A DNA stretch of 8,447 bases from Clostridiaceae bacterium (GTDB lineage: Bacteria; Bacillota; Clostridia; Oscillospirales; Acutalibacteraceae): positions 1 through 8,447 of the forward strand of contig JAEDGK010000092.1 of assembly GCA_016297555.1 (NCBI GenBank), given 5' to 3'. The notes below the pieces were generated by a model. That model saw only the letters and a list, made by a program, of their open reading frames with translations. It did no database searches and had not been told where the DNA came from. Positions 1-6,311 of the stretch are shown one piece after another. The stretch's first letter is position 1. Each line of letters begins with the position of its first letter. A program made the position numbers and the translations under genes.

Positions 1-272
1 GTCGTTGCTCCCGTTGTTGAATCGGCAATGATTTCACCGCCGCAGGATTTGCAGGAATAGACCGACATTCCGTCGGTTTCGCCCTCGCTCCATTCGGAAT
101 TCTGAGAGCTCCAATTAATATCATCCTGCATTTCCTCGGAACCGTTATCCTGAGAAAAATCGTTGACATCAAACTCTGTGTCGCAATAGGGACATTTCAG
201 CCTTTGCGAGCCTGTGTCAAAGGCAACTGCGCCTCCGCAGCAGGGACACTTTTGCTCTGTAACTGCTGACAA
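1..272 (-). CDS. TFIIB-type zinc-ribbon protein, YdjG-like, N-terminal part
   Basis: Only the first 90 codons are in the window; the gene runs off the left edge. The start is a TTG at 272-270, preceded by AAGGAG (283-288) at a good distance. An ATG at 282-280 is in a different frame and is not the start. The product begins LSAVTEQKCPCCGG, with a first zinc ribbon (C9/C12 and C27/C30) ending in CPYCDTEFDV. An acidic, Ser/Gln-rich linker follows (about residues 38-70), then a second CxxC (C74, C77) in YSCKSCGGEI. Known relatives are annotated as TFIIB-type zinc-ribbon or 'DNA helicase PriA-like' proteins and include YdjG of Bacillus subtilis, which works beside PspA and the SPFH protein YdjI at the membrane. 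The upstream gene stops 2 bases before this start, so the two are probably translationally coupled. The family call is fairly sure; helicase-type activity is not supported by anything visible. Confidence 0.82.
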   Translation of the reverse strand, partial: MSAVTEQKCPCCGGAVAFDTGSQRLKCPYCDTEFDVNDFSQDNGSEEMQDDINWSSQNSEWSEGETDGMSVYSCKSCGGEIIADSTTGAT

Positions 273-274
273 GG

Positions 275-796
275 TTAATCATCTCCTTGTAGATAAGATA
301 TTAAAATACCATACACTTCGTTAAAAATTCCGTCACAGCCCTCGGGAAGCTCCTGATTGCTGTTGATTGTTACCGATATATTTTCTTTCTTTACGGAAAA
401 AGTCAATGATACTGTCGGAGCGTCGATTGCGATAATTTCGCTGTATTTTAACTTTTTCCAACTCATAACTCCGTATTCCGAGCAAACGGCACGGATTTTT
501 TCAACAGCTTCAAACGGAACGGAAAGCGTTTTTGTTTCTTCGGGTGCCCCGTTGAAAGGAACTCTTGACGACTCAATAACGGCATAGCCGTTTTCATCTG
601 CGGAGAGCCTGATATACAGGCTCTCGCCATCCATTCCGCCGCCGAGGCTGTACCTGCACTCATCGACGACATTCGCCATATTGTTAACCATTCCGCCTTT
701 GTCCGTTATGGTTTTCTGAGAAATATAATAAATACTCCCGAGCGCCAAAGCCGCAACTGTCATAACAGAGAGAACAACAATCAACAGAATCTTCAT
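275..796 (-). CDS. Single-pass membrane-anchored protein, function unknown
   Basis: I do not recognise this 173-residue protein. It opens with MKILLIVVLSV and a hydrophobic helix of about 22 residues reaching GSIYYIS. A mostly polar region of about 145 residues follows, probably outside the membrane, with beta-rich stretches such as APTVSLTFSVKKENISVTI. It has few cysteines and no catalytic motif I can name. The ATG at 796 is preferred because it places the charged residue right before the helix, although the ribosome site (GAGAAG, 804-809) is weak. A GTG at 814-812 is a real alternative: it would overlap the TGA of the upstream DUF4428 gene in a GTGA arrangement and add six residues. The frame stays open further up to 880, but that part overlaps the DUF4428 gene and is unlikely to be translated. 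The stop lies inside the ribosome-site zone of the next gene, which suggests coupling with the zinc-ribbon protein. Confidence 0.8.
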   Translation of the reverse strand: MKILLIVVLSVMTVAALALGSIYYISQKTITDKGGMVNNMANVVDECRYSLGGGMDGESLYIRLSADENGYAVIESSRVPFNGAPEETKTLSVPFEAVEKIRAVCSEYGVMSWKKLKYSEIIAIDAPTVSLTFSVKKENISVTINSNQELPEGCDGIFNEVYGILISYLQGDD

Positions 797-810
797 TTTT
801 GATAAGCTTC

Positions 811-1815
811 TCACTGCCTCGGAGTTCCGCAGCACTCGCAGAATCTGCTCTCGCCGTTTCTTGCTCCGCAGGCGGGGCATACCCAGCCCTGAGAGGCGGG
901 AGCCTGTGCAGGCTGCTGAGCATAAGCGTTAGGCTGCTGAGCGGCATATCCGCCCGCCGCAGCGCCGAAAGCCGCATTGGGAGCCTGCTGATAAGGATTC
1001 TGCTGTGCATAGGGGTTCTGCTGAGCATAAGCGTTAGGCTGCTGCGCGTAGGGGTTCTGCTGAGCATAGGGATTCTGCTGCTGTGCGTAAGGGTTCTGCT
1101 GTGCAAAGCCACCCTGAGGAGCATAGCCCTGATTCATGGGCATTCCGTTATTAAAGGGCATACCGCCGTTCATTCCCATACCCATATTCATGCCGCCCAT
1201 ATTCATATTCGGCATTGCGGCACCGGGAGTGAGAGTGCCGATAATCTGCATTGCCATCTGCTGAAAACGGTTATACTCTATCGTGCCGACGCCTTCAATT
1301 CTTGTATCGTTGAGTTTAACCTCAAATTCATCAAAATAGGGGTTATTGACCTTGAATTCAAGAATAAAGTCATAGAAGAATTTATATCTCGGCGGACTGT
1401 AGCTGACGCGCTGACCGTCCTTGCCCTGAGTATAAATCTCGTCTCTATCCTCATCAATTTTAAGGGTGCAGCTCATAATGCTCGAAAGAGGCATAACATC
1501 GGGGTTTTCTTCTGACCAGCTGCCCTTATTGAAGCGTGAAACAACGAAATTGCCGTTCATTGTGTCAACATAAATCTTCTTCTCCTCGCCGAAGGTGAGA
1601 TTGGGGGTAAAACCTGCAAGAGCCTGCTTGTTCTGCTCTCTGTAAGCAAGCTGCTGTTTGATTTCATCAATCGTTGAGCTTCTTCTGTCGCTGAAAAACG
1701 GTGAAAGTTTCTTTGCGCAGTCCTTGCACATATTGCCGTCTTCAAGCTTTCTGTTGCCTAAAAGTCCTATTTTCTCTCCGCATATATCGCAGAATTTTTT
1801 GTCAAAAAGTCCCAT
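811..1815 (-). CDS. DUF4428 protein with Q/N-rich repeat tail and C-terminal zinc ribbon
   Basis: The protein has 334 residues; its ATG follows AAAGGAG (1824-1830) by 8 bases. The N-terminus is a DUF4428-type zinc module, C9-DI-C12 and C30-KD-C33 around KIGLLGNRKLEDG. A short charged helix (about 47-63) leads into a beta-rich middle domain (about 68-190). Residues 201-230 are Met/Gly/Asn-rich, 231-310 are dominated by Gln, Asn, Pro, Tyr and Ala with QQNPYAQ repeats, and the last 24 residues form a zinc ribbon (C313, C316, C326, C329). DUF4428 has no assigned biochemical role that I know of. The middle domain may be a PH-like membrane or protein-binding fold, but that is a guess. The layout (domain, Met/Gly tract, Gln-rich tract, zinc ribbon after a Gly-Trp) is shared with the SPFH protein encoded upstream, so the two probably co-assemble. 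No signal peptide or membrane helix is visible, so it is likely cytoplasmic and perhaps held at the membrane by partners. Confidence 0.88.
   Translation of the reverse strand: MGLFDKKFCDICGEKIGLLGNRKLEDGNMCKDCAKKLSPFFSDRRSSTIDEIKQQLAYREQNKQALAGFTPNLTFGEEKKIYVDTMNGNFVVSRFNKGSWSEENPDVMPLSSIMSCTLKIDEDRDEIYTQGKDGQRVSYSPPRYKFFYDFILEFKVNNPYFDEFEVKLNDTRIEGVGTIEYNRFQQMAMQIIGTLTPGAAMPNMNMGGMNMGMGMNGGMPFNNGMPMNQGYAPQGGFAQQNPYAQQQNPYAQQNPYAQQPNAYAQQNPYAQQNPYQQAPNAAFGAAAGGYAAQQPNAYAQQPAQAPASQGWVCPACGARNGESRFCECCGTPRQ
886..1215 (-). repeat. Low-complexity coding repeat (Met/Gly then QNPYA units)
   Basis: This stretch encodes residues 201-310 of the DUF4428 protein. Its densest part, 985-1104, encodes about six imperfect QQNPYA/QPNAYA units in tandem. 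The DNA repeats as well: a 24-base block around GCTGAGCATAAGCGTTAGGC occurs near 915-938 and again near 1020-1043. The unit number is therefore prone to slippage and may vary between strains. The Tyr- and Gln-rich composition is of the kind associated with self-association or phase separation, which is an inference here. Confidence 0.85.
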
Positions 1816-1832
1816 GGTTATTTCTCCTTTAT

Positions 1833-2181
1833 TTATTTAATATTAAGTCCGCTGATTATTGCCTGAACGCCTGCATCGTCAATGCTCAGGCTGCCTGAAT
1901 GAGTTATTGCTACGGTTACGCCGTCAACAGTGCCGTAAAGATTTCTTGAGCCGAATGAAGGAATGATATAAGCAAACTCATTGCCGCCGATTGTAACATT
2001 TTCAACCGTATATCCTATCTCTTCATTCATTTCCTTGGCTCTTTCAAGCAGATCTTCGTGAGCGTCATAATCGTAGATATAGACGCTGAGTCTGACATCG
2101 GCGGGGGACTTTGCTGCCCGAGCAAGCCGCAAAAGCAAAAAGTATCATAACCGCAAGTGAAAATGCGATTATCCTTTTGAT
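1833..2181 (-). pseudogene. Short lipoprotein gene, frameshifted and lacking a standard start
   Basis: The 3' part is open and reads VRLSVYIYDYDAHEDLLERA and onwards to ...GLNIK, about 87 residues of an unrecognised alpha/beta domain. Its natural N-terminus lies in another frame: K-R-I-I-A-F-S-L-A-V-M-I-L-F-A-F-A-A-C, a textbook lipoprotein signal with the Cys at position 20. The frames join if one base is removed from a run of five C (minus strand; 2103-2107), giving SGSKVPADVRL. A strong ribosome site (AGAGGAG, 2191-2197) sits 9 bases before codon 1, but that codon is ATC, not ATG. Repaired, the product would be 115 residues, exported and lipid-anchored. The two lesions suggest a decaying gene; assembly error, a rare ATC start or a +1 shift cannot be excluded. 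A TTG at 2138 could start the downstream frame but has no ribosome site and would lose the anchor. It sits between the SPFH and DUF4428 genes in the same operon. Confidence 0.72.
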
Positions 2182-2203
2182 ATGTAAAAACTCCTCTTAA
2201 AAA

Positions 2204-3631
2204 TTATTTAGCATCATTGTCATCAAAAACATCTCCGCACTCGGGGCAGAACTTGGGCGGATGATGGGGATCCTCGGGCTGCCAGCCGCACTTGTCACAG
2301 CGATAAAGAGGCGCACCCTCGGGCTTCTTTGCGCCGCATTCTGCACAGAATTTGCCCTTATTTACCGCGCCGCATGAGCATTTCCAGCCGTCATCGGCGG
2401 GCTTAGGCGAGCCGCACTCGGGGCAGAATTTGCCTGTTGCGGTTGCGCCGCAGGAGCATTTCCAACCGCCCTGTGCAGGCTTAGGCTCGGGCTTCTTGGC
2501 GCCGCAATTGGGGCAGAAATTGCCCGATACGGTCGCTCCGCATGCGCAGGTCCAACCGTTTGCGGGAGCCGCAGGCTGCGAAGGCTGCTGTGCCTGCTGC
2601 TGTGCCTGCTGCTGAACGCCCATATTGTAAAGTCCCTGAGCGGTGTTAAATCCGCCTCCGCCCATGCCCATTGCCATGCCCATGCCCATAAAGCCCGTCA
2701 TTGCTCCGGCTTCATTTCTTGCGGCATCTTCCATGGAGTTTGCGGTAGCGTCGGTCATTCTGCCTGCCATCATAAAGGGATTGCTTCCCATTGTTGCGGC
2801 ATCTTCAAGCTGATTAATCTTCTTCATATCCTCCTCGGTGAGGTTGATGGGATTAATCGCTATGCTGTTAACGGCAATTCCTCTGCCCTCTGTCCATGTC
2901 TGAGCAAGGGCGGAATTCAGCGCGTCTTTAAGCTCCTTTGTGTGAGCGGGAATCTGCGAGGGGCGAAGCTCAAGCTCCGAAAGAGCCGCAAAAGCGGGCT
3001 GCAAAGCGTCGATAAATTCGGCTTTGAGCTGACCGTCAATTTCCTCTCTCGTGTATTCATCGGCAACATTTCCGCAAACCTTCGTATAGAAAAGCAGAGG
3101 ATCGACGATTTTGTAGGAATAAACGCCGTTGCATCTGACCAGAACCGTTCTTCTCATATTGATGTGCTTATTGACAACATCAAACATAAACGGATTGGGT
3201 GTGCCGAATTTGTTATCCATTATCTCCTTGGTGTTGAAATAATAGACTCTCTGGTCCTTTCCGGGGTCGCCGCCGTAGCTGAAACGCTTGCCGACAGTCA
3301 GAAACGACTGCTTAATGCTCTCGCCGAGGCTGCCGGAGAAAATTGACGGCTCGGTTGAAGAATCATAGGTGAATTCGCCCGGCTCTGCGCAGACCTCAAC
3401 AATCTTTCCGTTTTCAACGATAATCATACACTGACCGTCGGCAACGGCTATGCCCGAGCCGTTGGAGATGATATTATCATTGCCCTTTGTGTTGGAAGAA
3501 CGCCCCGAAATCCGCTTCTGACCCTTTACAACCAGAATATCCTTGCTGATTGAATCGCAATAGAAAAATTCTTTCCATTGATCTGCAAGCGTTCCGCCGA
3601 GCGCACCCAATCCTGCTTTAATAAGTCCCAT
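2204..3631 (-). CDS. SPFH-domain protein, YdjI-like, with four C-terminal zinc ribbons
   Basis: This 475-residue protein starts at an ATG 8 bases after AAAGGAG (3640-3646). The first 300 residues match the YdjI type of SPFH protein (COG4260, long misnamed 'virion core protein'): an N-terminal Gly-rich helix (MGLIKAGLGALGG), then an EFFYCDSIS segment, a beta-rich band (about 30-190), and a long charged helical region ending near residue 285. A Met/Gly tract (about 312-330) and Gln-rich linker (about 335-350) follow. Then come four zinc ribbons: C362/C364-C373/C376, C392/C394-C403/C406, C418/C420-C429/C432, and C445/C448-C462/C465, the last rubredoxin-like (CDKCGW). B. subtilis YdjI acts with YdjG, YdjH and PspA at the membrane. 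The presence of a YdjG-like gene at the left edge supports a related role here. There is no clear transmembrane helix; attachment is probably peripheral. Most relatives have one or two zinc ribbons, so four is on the high side. The family call is firm, the function inferred. Confidence 0.92.
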   Translation of the reverse strand: MGLIKAGLGALGGTLADQWKEFFYCDSISKDILVVKGQKRISGRSSNTKGNDNIISNGSGIAVADGQCMIIVENGKIVEVCAEPGEFTYDSSTEPSIFSGSLGESIKQSFLTVGKRFSYGGDPGKDQRVYYFNTKEIMDNKFGTPNPFMFDVVNKHINMRRTVLVRCNGVYSYKIVDPLLFYTKVCGNVADEYTREEIDGQLKAEFIDALQPAFAALSELELRPSQIPAHTKELKDALNSALAQTWTEGRGIAVNSIAINPINLTEEDMKKINQLEDAATMGSNPFMMAGRMTDATANSMEDAARNEAGAMTGFMGMGMAMGMGGGGFNTAQGLYNMGVQQQAQQQAQQPSQPAAPANGWTCACGATVSGNFCPNCGAKKPEPKPAQGGWKCSCGATATGKFCPECGSPKPADDGWKCSCGAVNKGKFCAECGAKKPEGAPLYRCDKCGWQPEDPHHPPKFCPECGDVFDDNDAK

Positions 3632-3664
3632 ATTAATTTCTCCTTTCAGAATTTATTTGTTTTT

Positions 3665-4735
3665 TCAGCCCTTCGGCAATTCGCAGTCCTCAACCCTGAG
3701 AACCGTATAGCCGAAAGGATTGTTTTCATCATAGCTGTCGAGCGGCTTCACGATAACCGCCTTGTCGGCTTCCAGAACCTCGTATTCGTCCGGATAGGTA
3801 TAAACCTTAATTTTAACCGTATATGTTCCGTCTCCGTTATCCTCAACTCCATAAAACTCCGAGCTGTGCAAATCGCCGTATGAGCACGGCATAATCTCGT
3901 AAGCTTCAGGCGTGCGAACAATCTCGCCGCCATCGGGATAATCGGGATATGCCCCGTTTAACGACGGATAAAGAGCTGAAAGATAAGCGTTAGCCGCCCA
4001 TTCGGTCAGTTTTAAATTTTCGCCGTTGAATGCGTCTCCGCCCGCCGCCTCATAATTCTGCGTTACGGCAGAGGCAAAGGTCTGCCAGAAGGCGTAATTA
4101 TCTTTAACGGAAGTATCGTTATCGTTATCAGTCGCAGTTATCGCATGAGAAAGGCAGAGCGCATAGAACGGCGAATCCTCGGTTATTTCGGCGGGATGAT
4201 ACTTTTCGCCGATAAGCTCAACCGCTTTCGTATCTTCACCCATTCCGTCATACTGAATGTAATATTCAGCCCTTAATCCGCCGTATTCGGCAACAAGGCG
4301 GTATTTCGGAATGGCTTCTCCGACAGTGCAGGAAAATTCATAATATTTTCCTTTTTCGGTTTCAATATCAAAAGCGTTGCTTAATATCTGAAAATTACCG
4401 ACTTCATTAACCCAGCTTATATGTTCAAGTCTGACTTTAACTCCGTCCTTTTCAGCCCTGAATTTCCATATTTCGTTAAATTCGCCGCCAATCCCCGTTT
4501 CAATTTTTTCTGCTTTTTTAATGGCCTTGTATTCTTTTGAATCGGGATAGCGGAACAAGGTCAGAAATGTCGGGTCGTCATCCCTTTCGGTAACGGCAGC
4601 CGTGCTTTCGGCGACTGCCTGAACCGCCGAGCCCTGCTCCGAGGTTGTTGCCGTTGCTTCGTTATCCGAACCGCCGCAGGCGGCAAGTGACAGCAGAAAT
4701 GCAAGTGTTAAAATAATTGCCGTAGCTTTTTTCAC
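3665..4735 (-). CDS. Secreted lipoprotein, function unknown
   Basis: The start is the GTG at 4735, supported by AAAGGGG (4744-4750) at normal spacing and by the signal peptide that follows at once: KK, a hydrophobic core, and the lipobox SLAAC with Cys at residue 20. The frame is open further up to 4810, but that part overlaps the preceding gene and is not used. The product has 356 residues. After the Cys comes a Ser/Thr/Ala-rich, acidic linker (about 21-52) typical of surface lipoproteins, then a globular region of about 300 residues rich in Tyr, Glu and Asp, ending in ...RVEDCELPKG. I recognise no enzymatic motif or named domain. The gene begins 16 bases after the stop of the previous lipoprotein gene and ends 33 bases before the SPFH gene, so all three are probably co-transcribed. 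The mature protein should sit on the outer face of the membrane, opposite the cytoplasmic SPFH and zinc-ribbon proteins. Confidence 0.87.
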   Translation of the reverse strand: MKKATAIILTLAFLLSLAACGGSDNEATATTSEQGSAVQAVAESTAAVTERDDDPTFLTLFRYPDSKEYKAIKKAEKIETGIGGEFNEIWKFRAEKDGVKVRLEHISWVNEVGNFQILSNAFDIETEKGKYYEFSCTVGEAIPKYRLVAEYGGLRAEYYIQYDGMGEDTKAVELIGEKYHPAEITEDSPFYALCLSHAITATDNDNDTSVKDNYAFWQTFASAVTQNYEAAGGDAFNGENLKLTEWAANAYLSALYPSLNGAYPDYPDGGEIVRTPEAYEIMPCSYGDLHSSEFYGVEDNGDGTYTVKIKVYTYPDEYEVLEADKAVIVKPLDSYDENNPFGYTVLRVEDCELPKG

Positions 4736-4751
4736 GGAAGTTTCCCCTTTC

Positions 4752-5672
4752 TCAACCCATTGTATTCGTGACATAAATCGTGCAGTCAACACCGTCGCCG
4801 GGATATTCATAAGGAACGGTCATTTCTTTGTCAAGATAAACCGCAACTTCTTCATACTCATAGGGAACCATCTCCCAATCGGCAGGAATACGGTATTCTT
4901 TTGTTATAACACTGCTGCCCGAATCGCCGATTATTTCGCTGACAACGGTAACCTTTTTAAGCTCACCGTCCCATCCGTCAAGCAACGAGGCATATTCAAC
5001 AGGCGTGTCATAATCAAAATAAATCTCGTTTAAATCTTCGTCATCATATCTGCAAACCGATTTTCTGACTGCAAGAGTTTCTTTGTCAAAGAAATGGTTC
5101 TCGACATAATGAATATCTTCATCCGCTCCCGTAACGCAGAACTCGTAAAGTCCGTCGCTTTCGCCGACATACTCCGTTACTGCTCCCGTCACGTTATCGG
5201 AAATCATGTATTCATAAGGAAATTCTCCGTTGACATCGGGAAGCTCCTCGGCGCTGAAAGTGACCGTGACTCTGTCGCCGTTTGGGGAAAAGTTCATCCC
5301 GTTATACCAACCCCAAACCTCGGATTCACTTTCTGACGGACGGTTATCCTCGATATAAACGGGCTTGCCGTCTTTAAGAAACATATATTTGACAATTGAT
5401 GAATCCGCATATTCGCAGCTTATTCTGATTGAATCATATACCGACAAAAGATAATCAACAGTATTTGCCATATAGATATCTTTAGCGGTTATTTGCTCGG
5501 GAGACTTTTCAAGGACTTCGGATACCGTCTGATTTGCGGAAGTTGTTTCTCCTGCCGACGACTGAGCCGTTTCGGTTCCTTTGTTTCCGTTATCTTTTCC
5601 TGCGCAGGCGGCAAAGCCTGCAAGAATTGCGGCACAAAGCACGACCGAAAACGATTTTTTAATAAAGCTCAT
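4752..5672 (-). CDS. Secreted lipoprotein, function unknown
   Basis: The protein has 306 residues and starts at an ATG 7 bases after a perfect GAGGAGG (5680-5686). The N-terminus MSFIKKSFSVVLCAAILAG continues into a lipobox GFAAC with Cys at residue 23. A disordered Gly/Ser/Thr/Asn linker (about 24-55) precedes an acidic, Tyr-rich globular domain with repeated beta-strand patterns such as DRVTVTFSAEELPD and LKKVTVVSEIIGD. I find no catalytic motif and cannot name the family. The mature part has a few Cys residues that could pair outside the cell, which is not established. It is the first gene of a tightly spaced run towards the left edge and has its own promoter-like sequence at 5697-5725. 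It and the next lipoprotein share the overall design (lipobox, acidic linker, similar size), but I could not show real homology by eye. Confidence 0.88.
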   Translation of the reverse strand: MSFIKKSFSVVLCAAILAGFAACAGKDNGNKGTETAQSSAGETTSANQTVSEVLEKSPEQITAKDIYMANTVDYLLSVYDSIRISCEYADSSIVKYMFLKDGKPVYIEDNRPSESESEVWGWYNGMNFSPNGDRVTVTFSAEELPDVNGEFPYEYMISDNVTGAVTEYVGESDGLYEFCVTGADEDIHYVENHFFDKETLAVRKSVCRYDDEDLNEIYFDYDTPVEYASLLDGWDGELKKVTVVSEIIGDSGSSVITKEYRIPADWEMVPYEYEEVAVYLDKEMTVPYEYPGDGVDCTIYVTNTMG

Positions 5673-5696
5673 TGAATATCCTCCTCGGTATATTTT

Positions 5697-5725
5697 ATTT
5701 TAGCATATTAAAAATCTTTATTCAA
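5697..5725 (-). promoter_or_regulatory. Sigma-A-like promoter for the lipoprotein/SPFH operon
   Basis: On the minus strand there is TTGAAT (5720-5725), a 17-base spacer, and TAAAAT (5697-5702) with an upstream TG giving an extended -10, TGCTAAAAT. Transcription would begin near 5690 and leave a leader of about 18 bases that holds the ribosome site of the gene starting at 5672. The AT-rich setting and correct spacing support it, but the -35 matches only four of six consensus bases. Confidence 0.55.
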
Positions 5726-5813
5726 CAACAAGCCTGCCGCAAATCCTGCGCTCAGGATTCTTTTGAGCAAAGAAATCTCCGTCAAGTATTTCTCTGCATG
5801 AGGTTGAAACCGT
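5718..5813 (-). other. Open 31-codon stretch in frame after the TGA of the small membrane protein
   Basis: Directly after the TGA at 5814-5816, and in the same frame, 31 codons stay open up to a TAA at 5718-5720. They read TVSTSCREILDGDFFAQKNP and then ERRICGRLVVE, which looks more like a real protein C-terminus than random translation. It has no start codon or ribosome site of its own. It may be the remnant of a longer ancestral gene, or chance: a second minus-strand frame here is also open and plausible. TGA is the normal stop of several other genes in the window, so the genetic code is not altered. Confidence 0.25.
5742..5759. repeat. Perfect 7-bp inverted repeat, 4-base loop
   Basis: AATCCTG (5742-5748), loop CGCT, CAGGATT (5753-5759). 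It lies between the small membrane protein gene and the promoter of the lipoprotein operon. On the minus strand it is not followed by a T run, so an intrinsic terminator is doubtful; a weak stop or a processing hairpin between the two units is possible. Confidence 0.4.
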
Positions 5814-6116
5814 TCATTTTTGATTATCGCCGTCAGTAGGATTATATCCCGGCTTGTAAGGACCTGATGAATAAGGATTTTTGTTTTCCTGCGGCTTTGT
5901 AGGTTTTGAAGAGCTGTTTGCCCACTTGATTATCACGGTTTGCCCGAGCATAAGCCCAAGCCAAACGGCAAGAGCGCCCGCAAACCACCAAATTGAGATT
6001 TCCAGCCAAAAATGAAGCGCAAGCAAAATCCACGCGGGAATTGACCATTCAAGGTTCAAAACCAAATTCATCAAAAAGCAGAGCAAAAATCCGCTCTGTT
6101 TTTTAGGTTTTCTCAC
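5814..6116 (-). CDS. Small multi-pass membrane protein, function unknown
   Basis: The protein has 100 residues and starts with GTG at 6116, with GGAGG (6124-6128) 7 bases upstream, which fixes the start. A basic N-terminus (MRKPKKQ) is followed by about 55 hydrophobic residues rich in Trp, Leu and Ile (residues 9-64), enough for two membrane helices with a single Glu in the first and one near WLEISIWW. The last 35 residues are polar, with Asn, Pro, Tyr and Lys (ENKNPYSSGPYKPGYNPTDG), and probably lie in the cytoplasm. I recognise no named family, though small proteins of this shape with an NPYS-type tail seem to recur in Clostridia. It is separated from the lipoprotein gene by 141 bases containing a hairpin and a promoter, so it may be its own unit or the first gene of a longer transcript. 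Confidence 0.82.
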   Translation of the reverse strand: MRKPKKQSGFLLCFLMNLVLNLEWSIPAWILLALHFWLEISIWWFAGALAVWLGLMLGQTVIIKWANSSSKPTKPQENKNPYSSGPYKPGYNPTDGDNQK

Positions 6117-6173
6117 GGCTTTACCTCCGATAAGACATATTTTTATCTCTTCTAAGGCTGAAAAGGGACAACG

Positions 6174-6193
6174 GCGAAGATTTTCGTCTTCAC
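6174..6193 (-). promoter_or_regulatory. Hairpin in the 5' leader of the small membrane protein gene
   Basis: On the minus strand, GTGAAGA (6187-6193), loop CGAAAA, TCTTCGC (6174-6180) forms a 7-bp stem with one G-T pair. It lies in the leader of about 85 bases between the predicted start near 6202 and the GTG at 6116, too far from the ribosome site (6124-6128) to block it directly. It may protect the 5' end of the transcript. No riboswitch class fits such a short leader. Confidence 0.35.
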
Positions 6194-6208
6194 CCCCTAA
6201 TCATTCCG

Positions 6209-6238
6209 ATTATACCATTATGATTATATAATTATCAA
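6209..6238 (-). promoter_or_regulatory. Strong sigma-A-like promoter, minus strand
   Basis: TTGATA (6233-6238), an 18-base spacer, and a perfect TATAAT (6209-6214) with an extended -10 (TGGTATAAT) on the minus strand. Transcription would start near 6202 towards the small membrane protein gene, with a leader of about 85 bases. It is the best minus-strand promoter match I found in this intergenic region and may also feed the lipoprotein/SPFH operon by read-through. Confidence 0.72.
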
Positions 6239-6250
6239 AAGAGTTTTTCA

Positions 6251-6266
6251 CCCTACAAATGTAGGG
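6251..6266. promoter_or_regulatory. 16-bp perfect palindrome, possible BlaI/CopY-type operator
   Basis: CCCTACAAATGTAGGG is CCCTAC, four bases, GTAGGG. Its core TACAAATGTA fits the TACAnnTGTA pattern known for BlaI/MecI/CopY repressors, which are common in Firmicutes. It lies between the two divergent promoters, about 13 bases upstream of the minus-strand -35 and about 46 bases upstream of the plus-strand -35, so it could serve either. A weak plus-strand -10 (TATAAA, 6271-6276) would put the palindrome inside a spacer. As a terminator it is unlikely, since no gene reads into it. Confidence 0.45.
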
Positions 6267-6311
6267 ATTTTATAAAAATGGCGTGTTTTTTAAGCAAAAA
6301 ATATTTAACTG

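Noticed and set aside
900..1125. CRISPR-like or intergenic tandem repeat
   Set aside because: Repeats are short, without unique spacers, and lie in frame within a coding sequence.
799..1515. Plus-strand open frame of 238 codons
   Set aside because: It lies opposite the DUF4428 gene, is rich in Leu/Arg/Ser from the antisense of the Gln/Ala repeats, and has no ribosome site; a shadow of the repeats.
4736..4810. Upstream extension of the second lipoprotein gene
   Set aside because: It overlaps the preceding gene and would bury the signal peptide; the GTG at 4735 has a ribosome site and is followed at once by the signal.
5814..5816. TGA read as selenocysteine or tryptophan
   Set aside because: TGA ends several other genes here (811, 3665, 4752), and I saw no SECIS-like hairpin directly after it.
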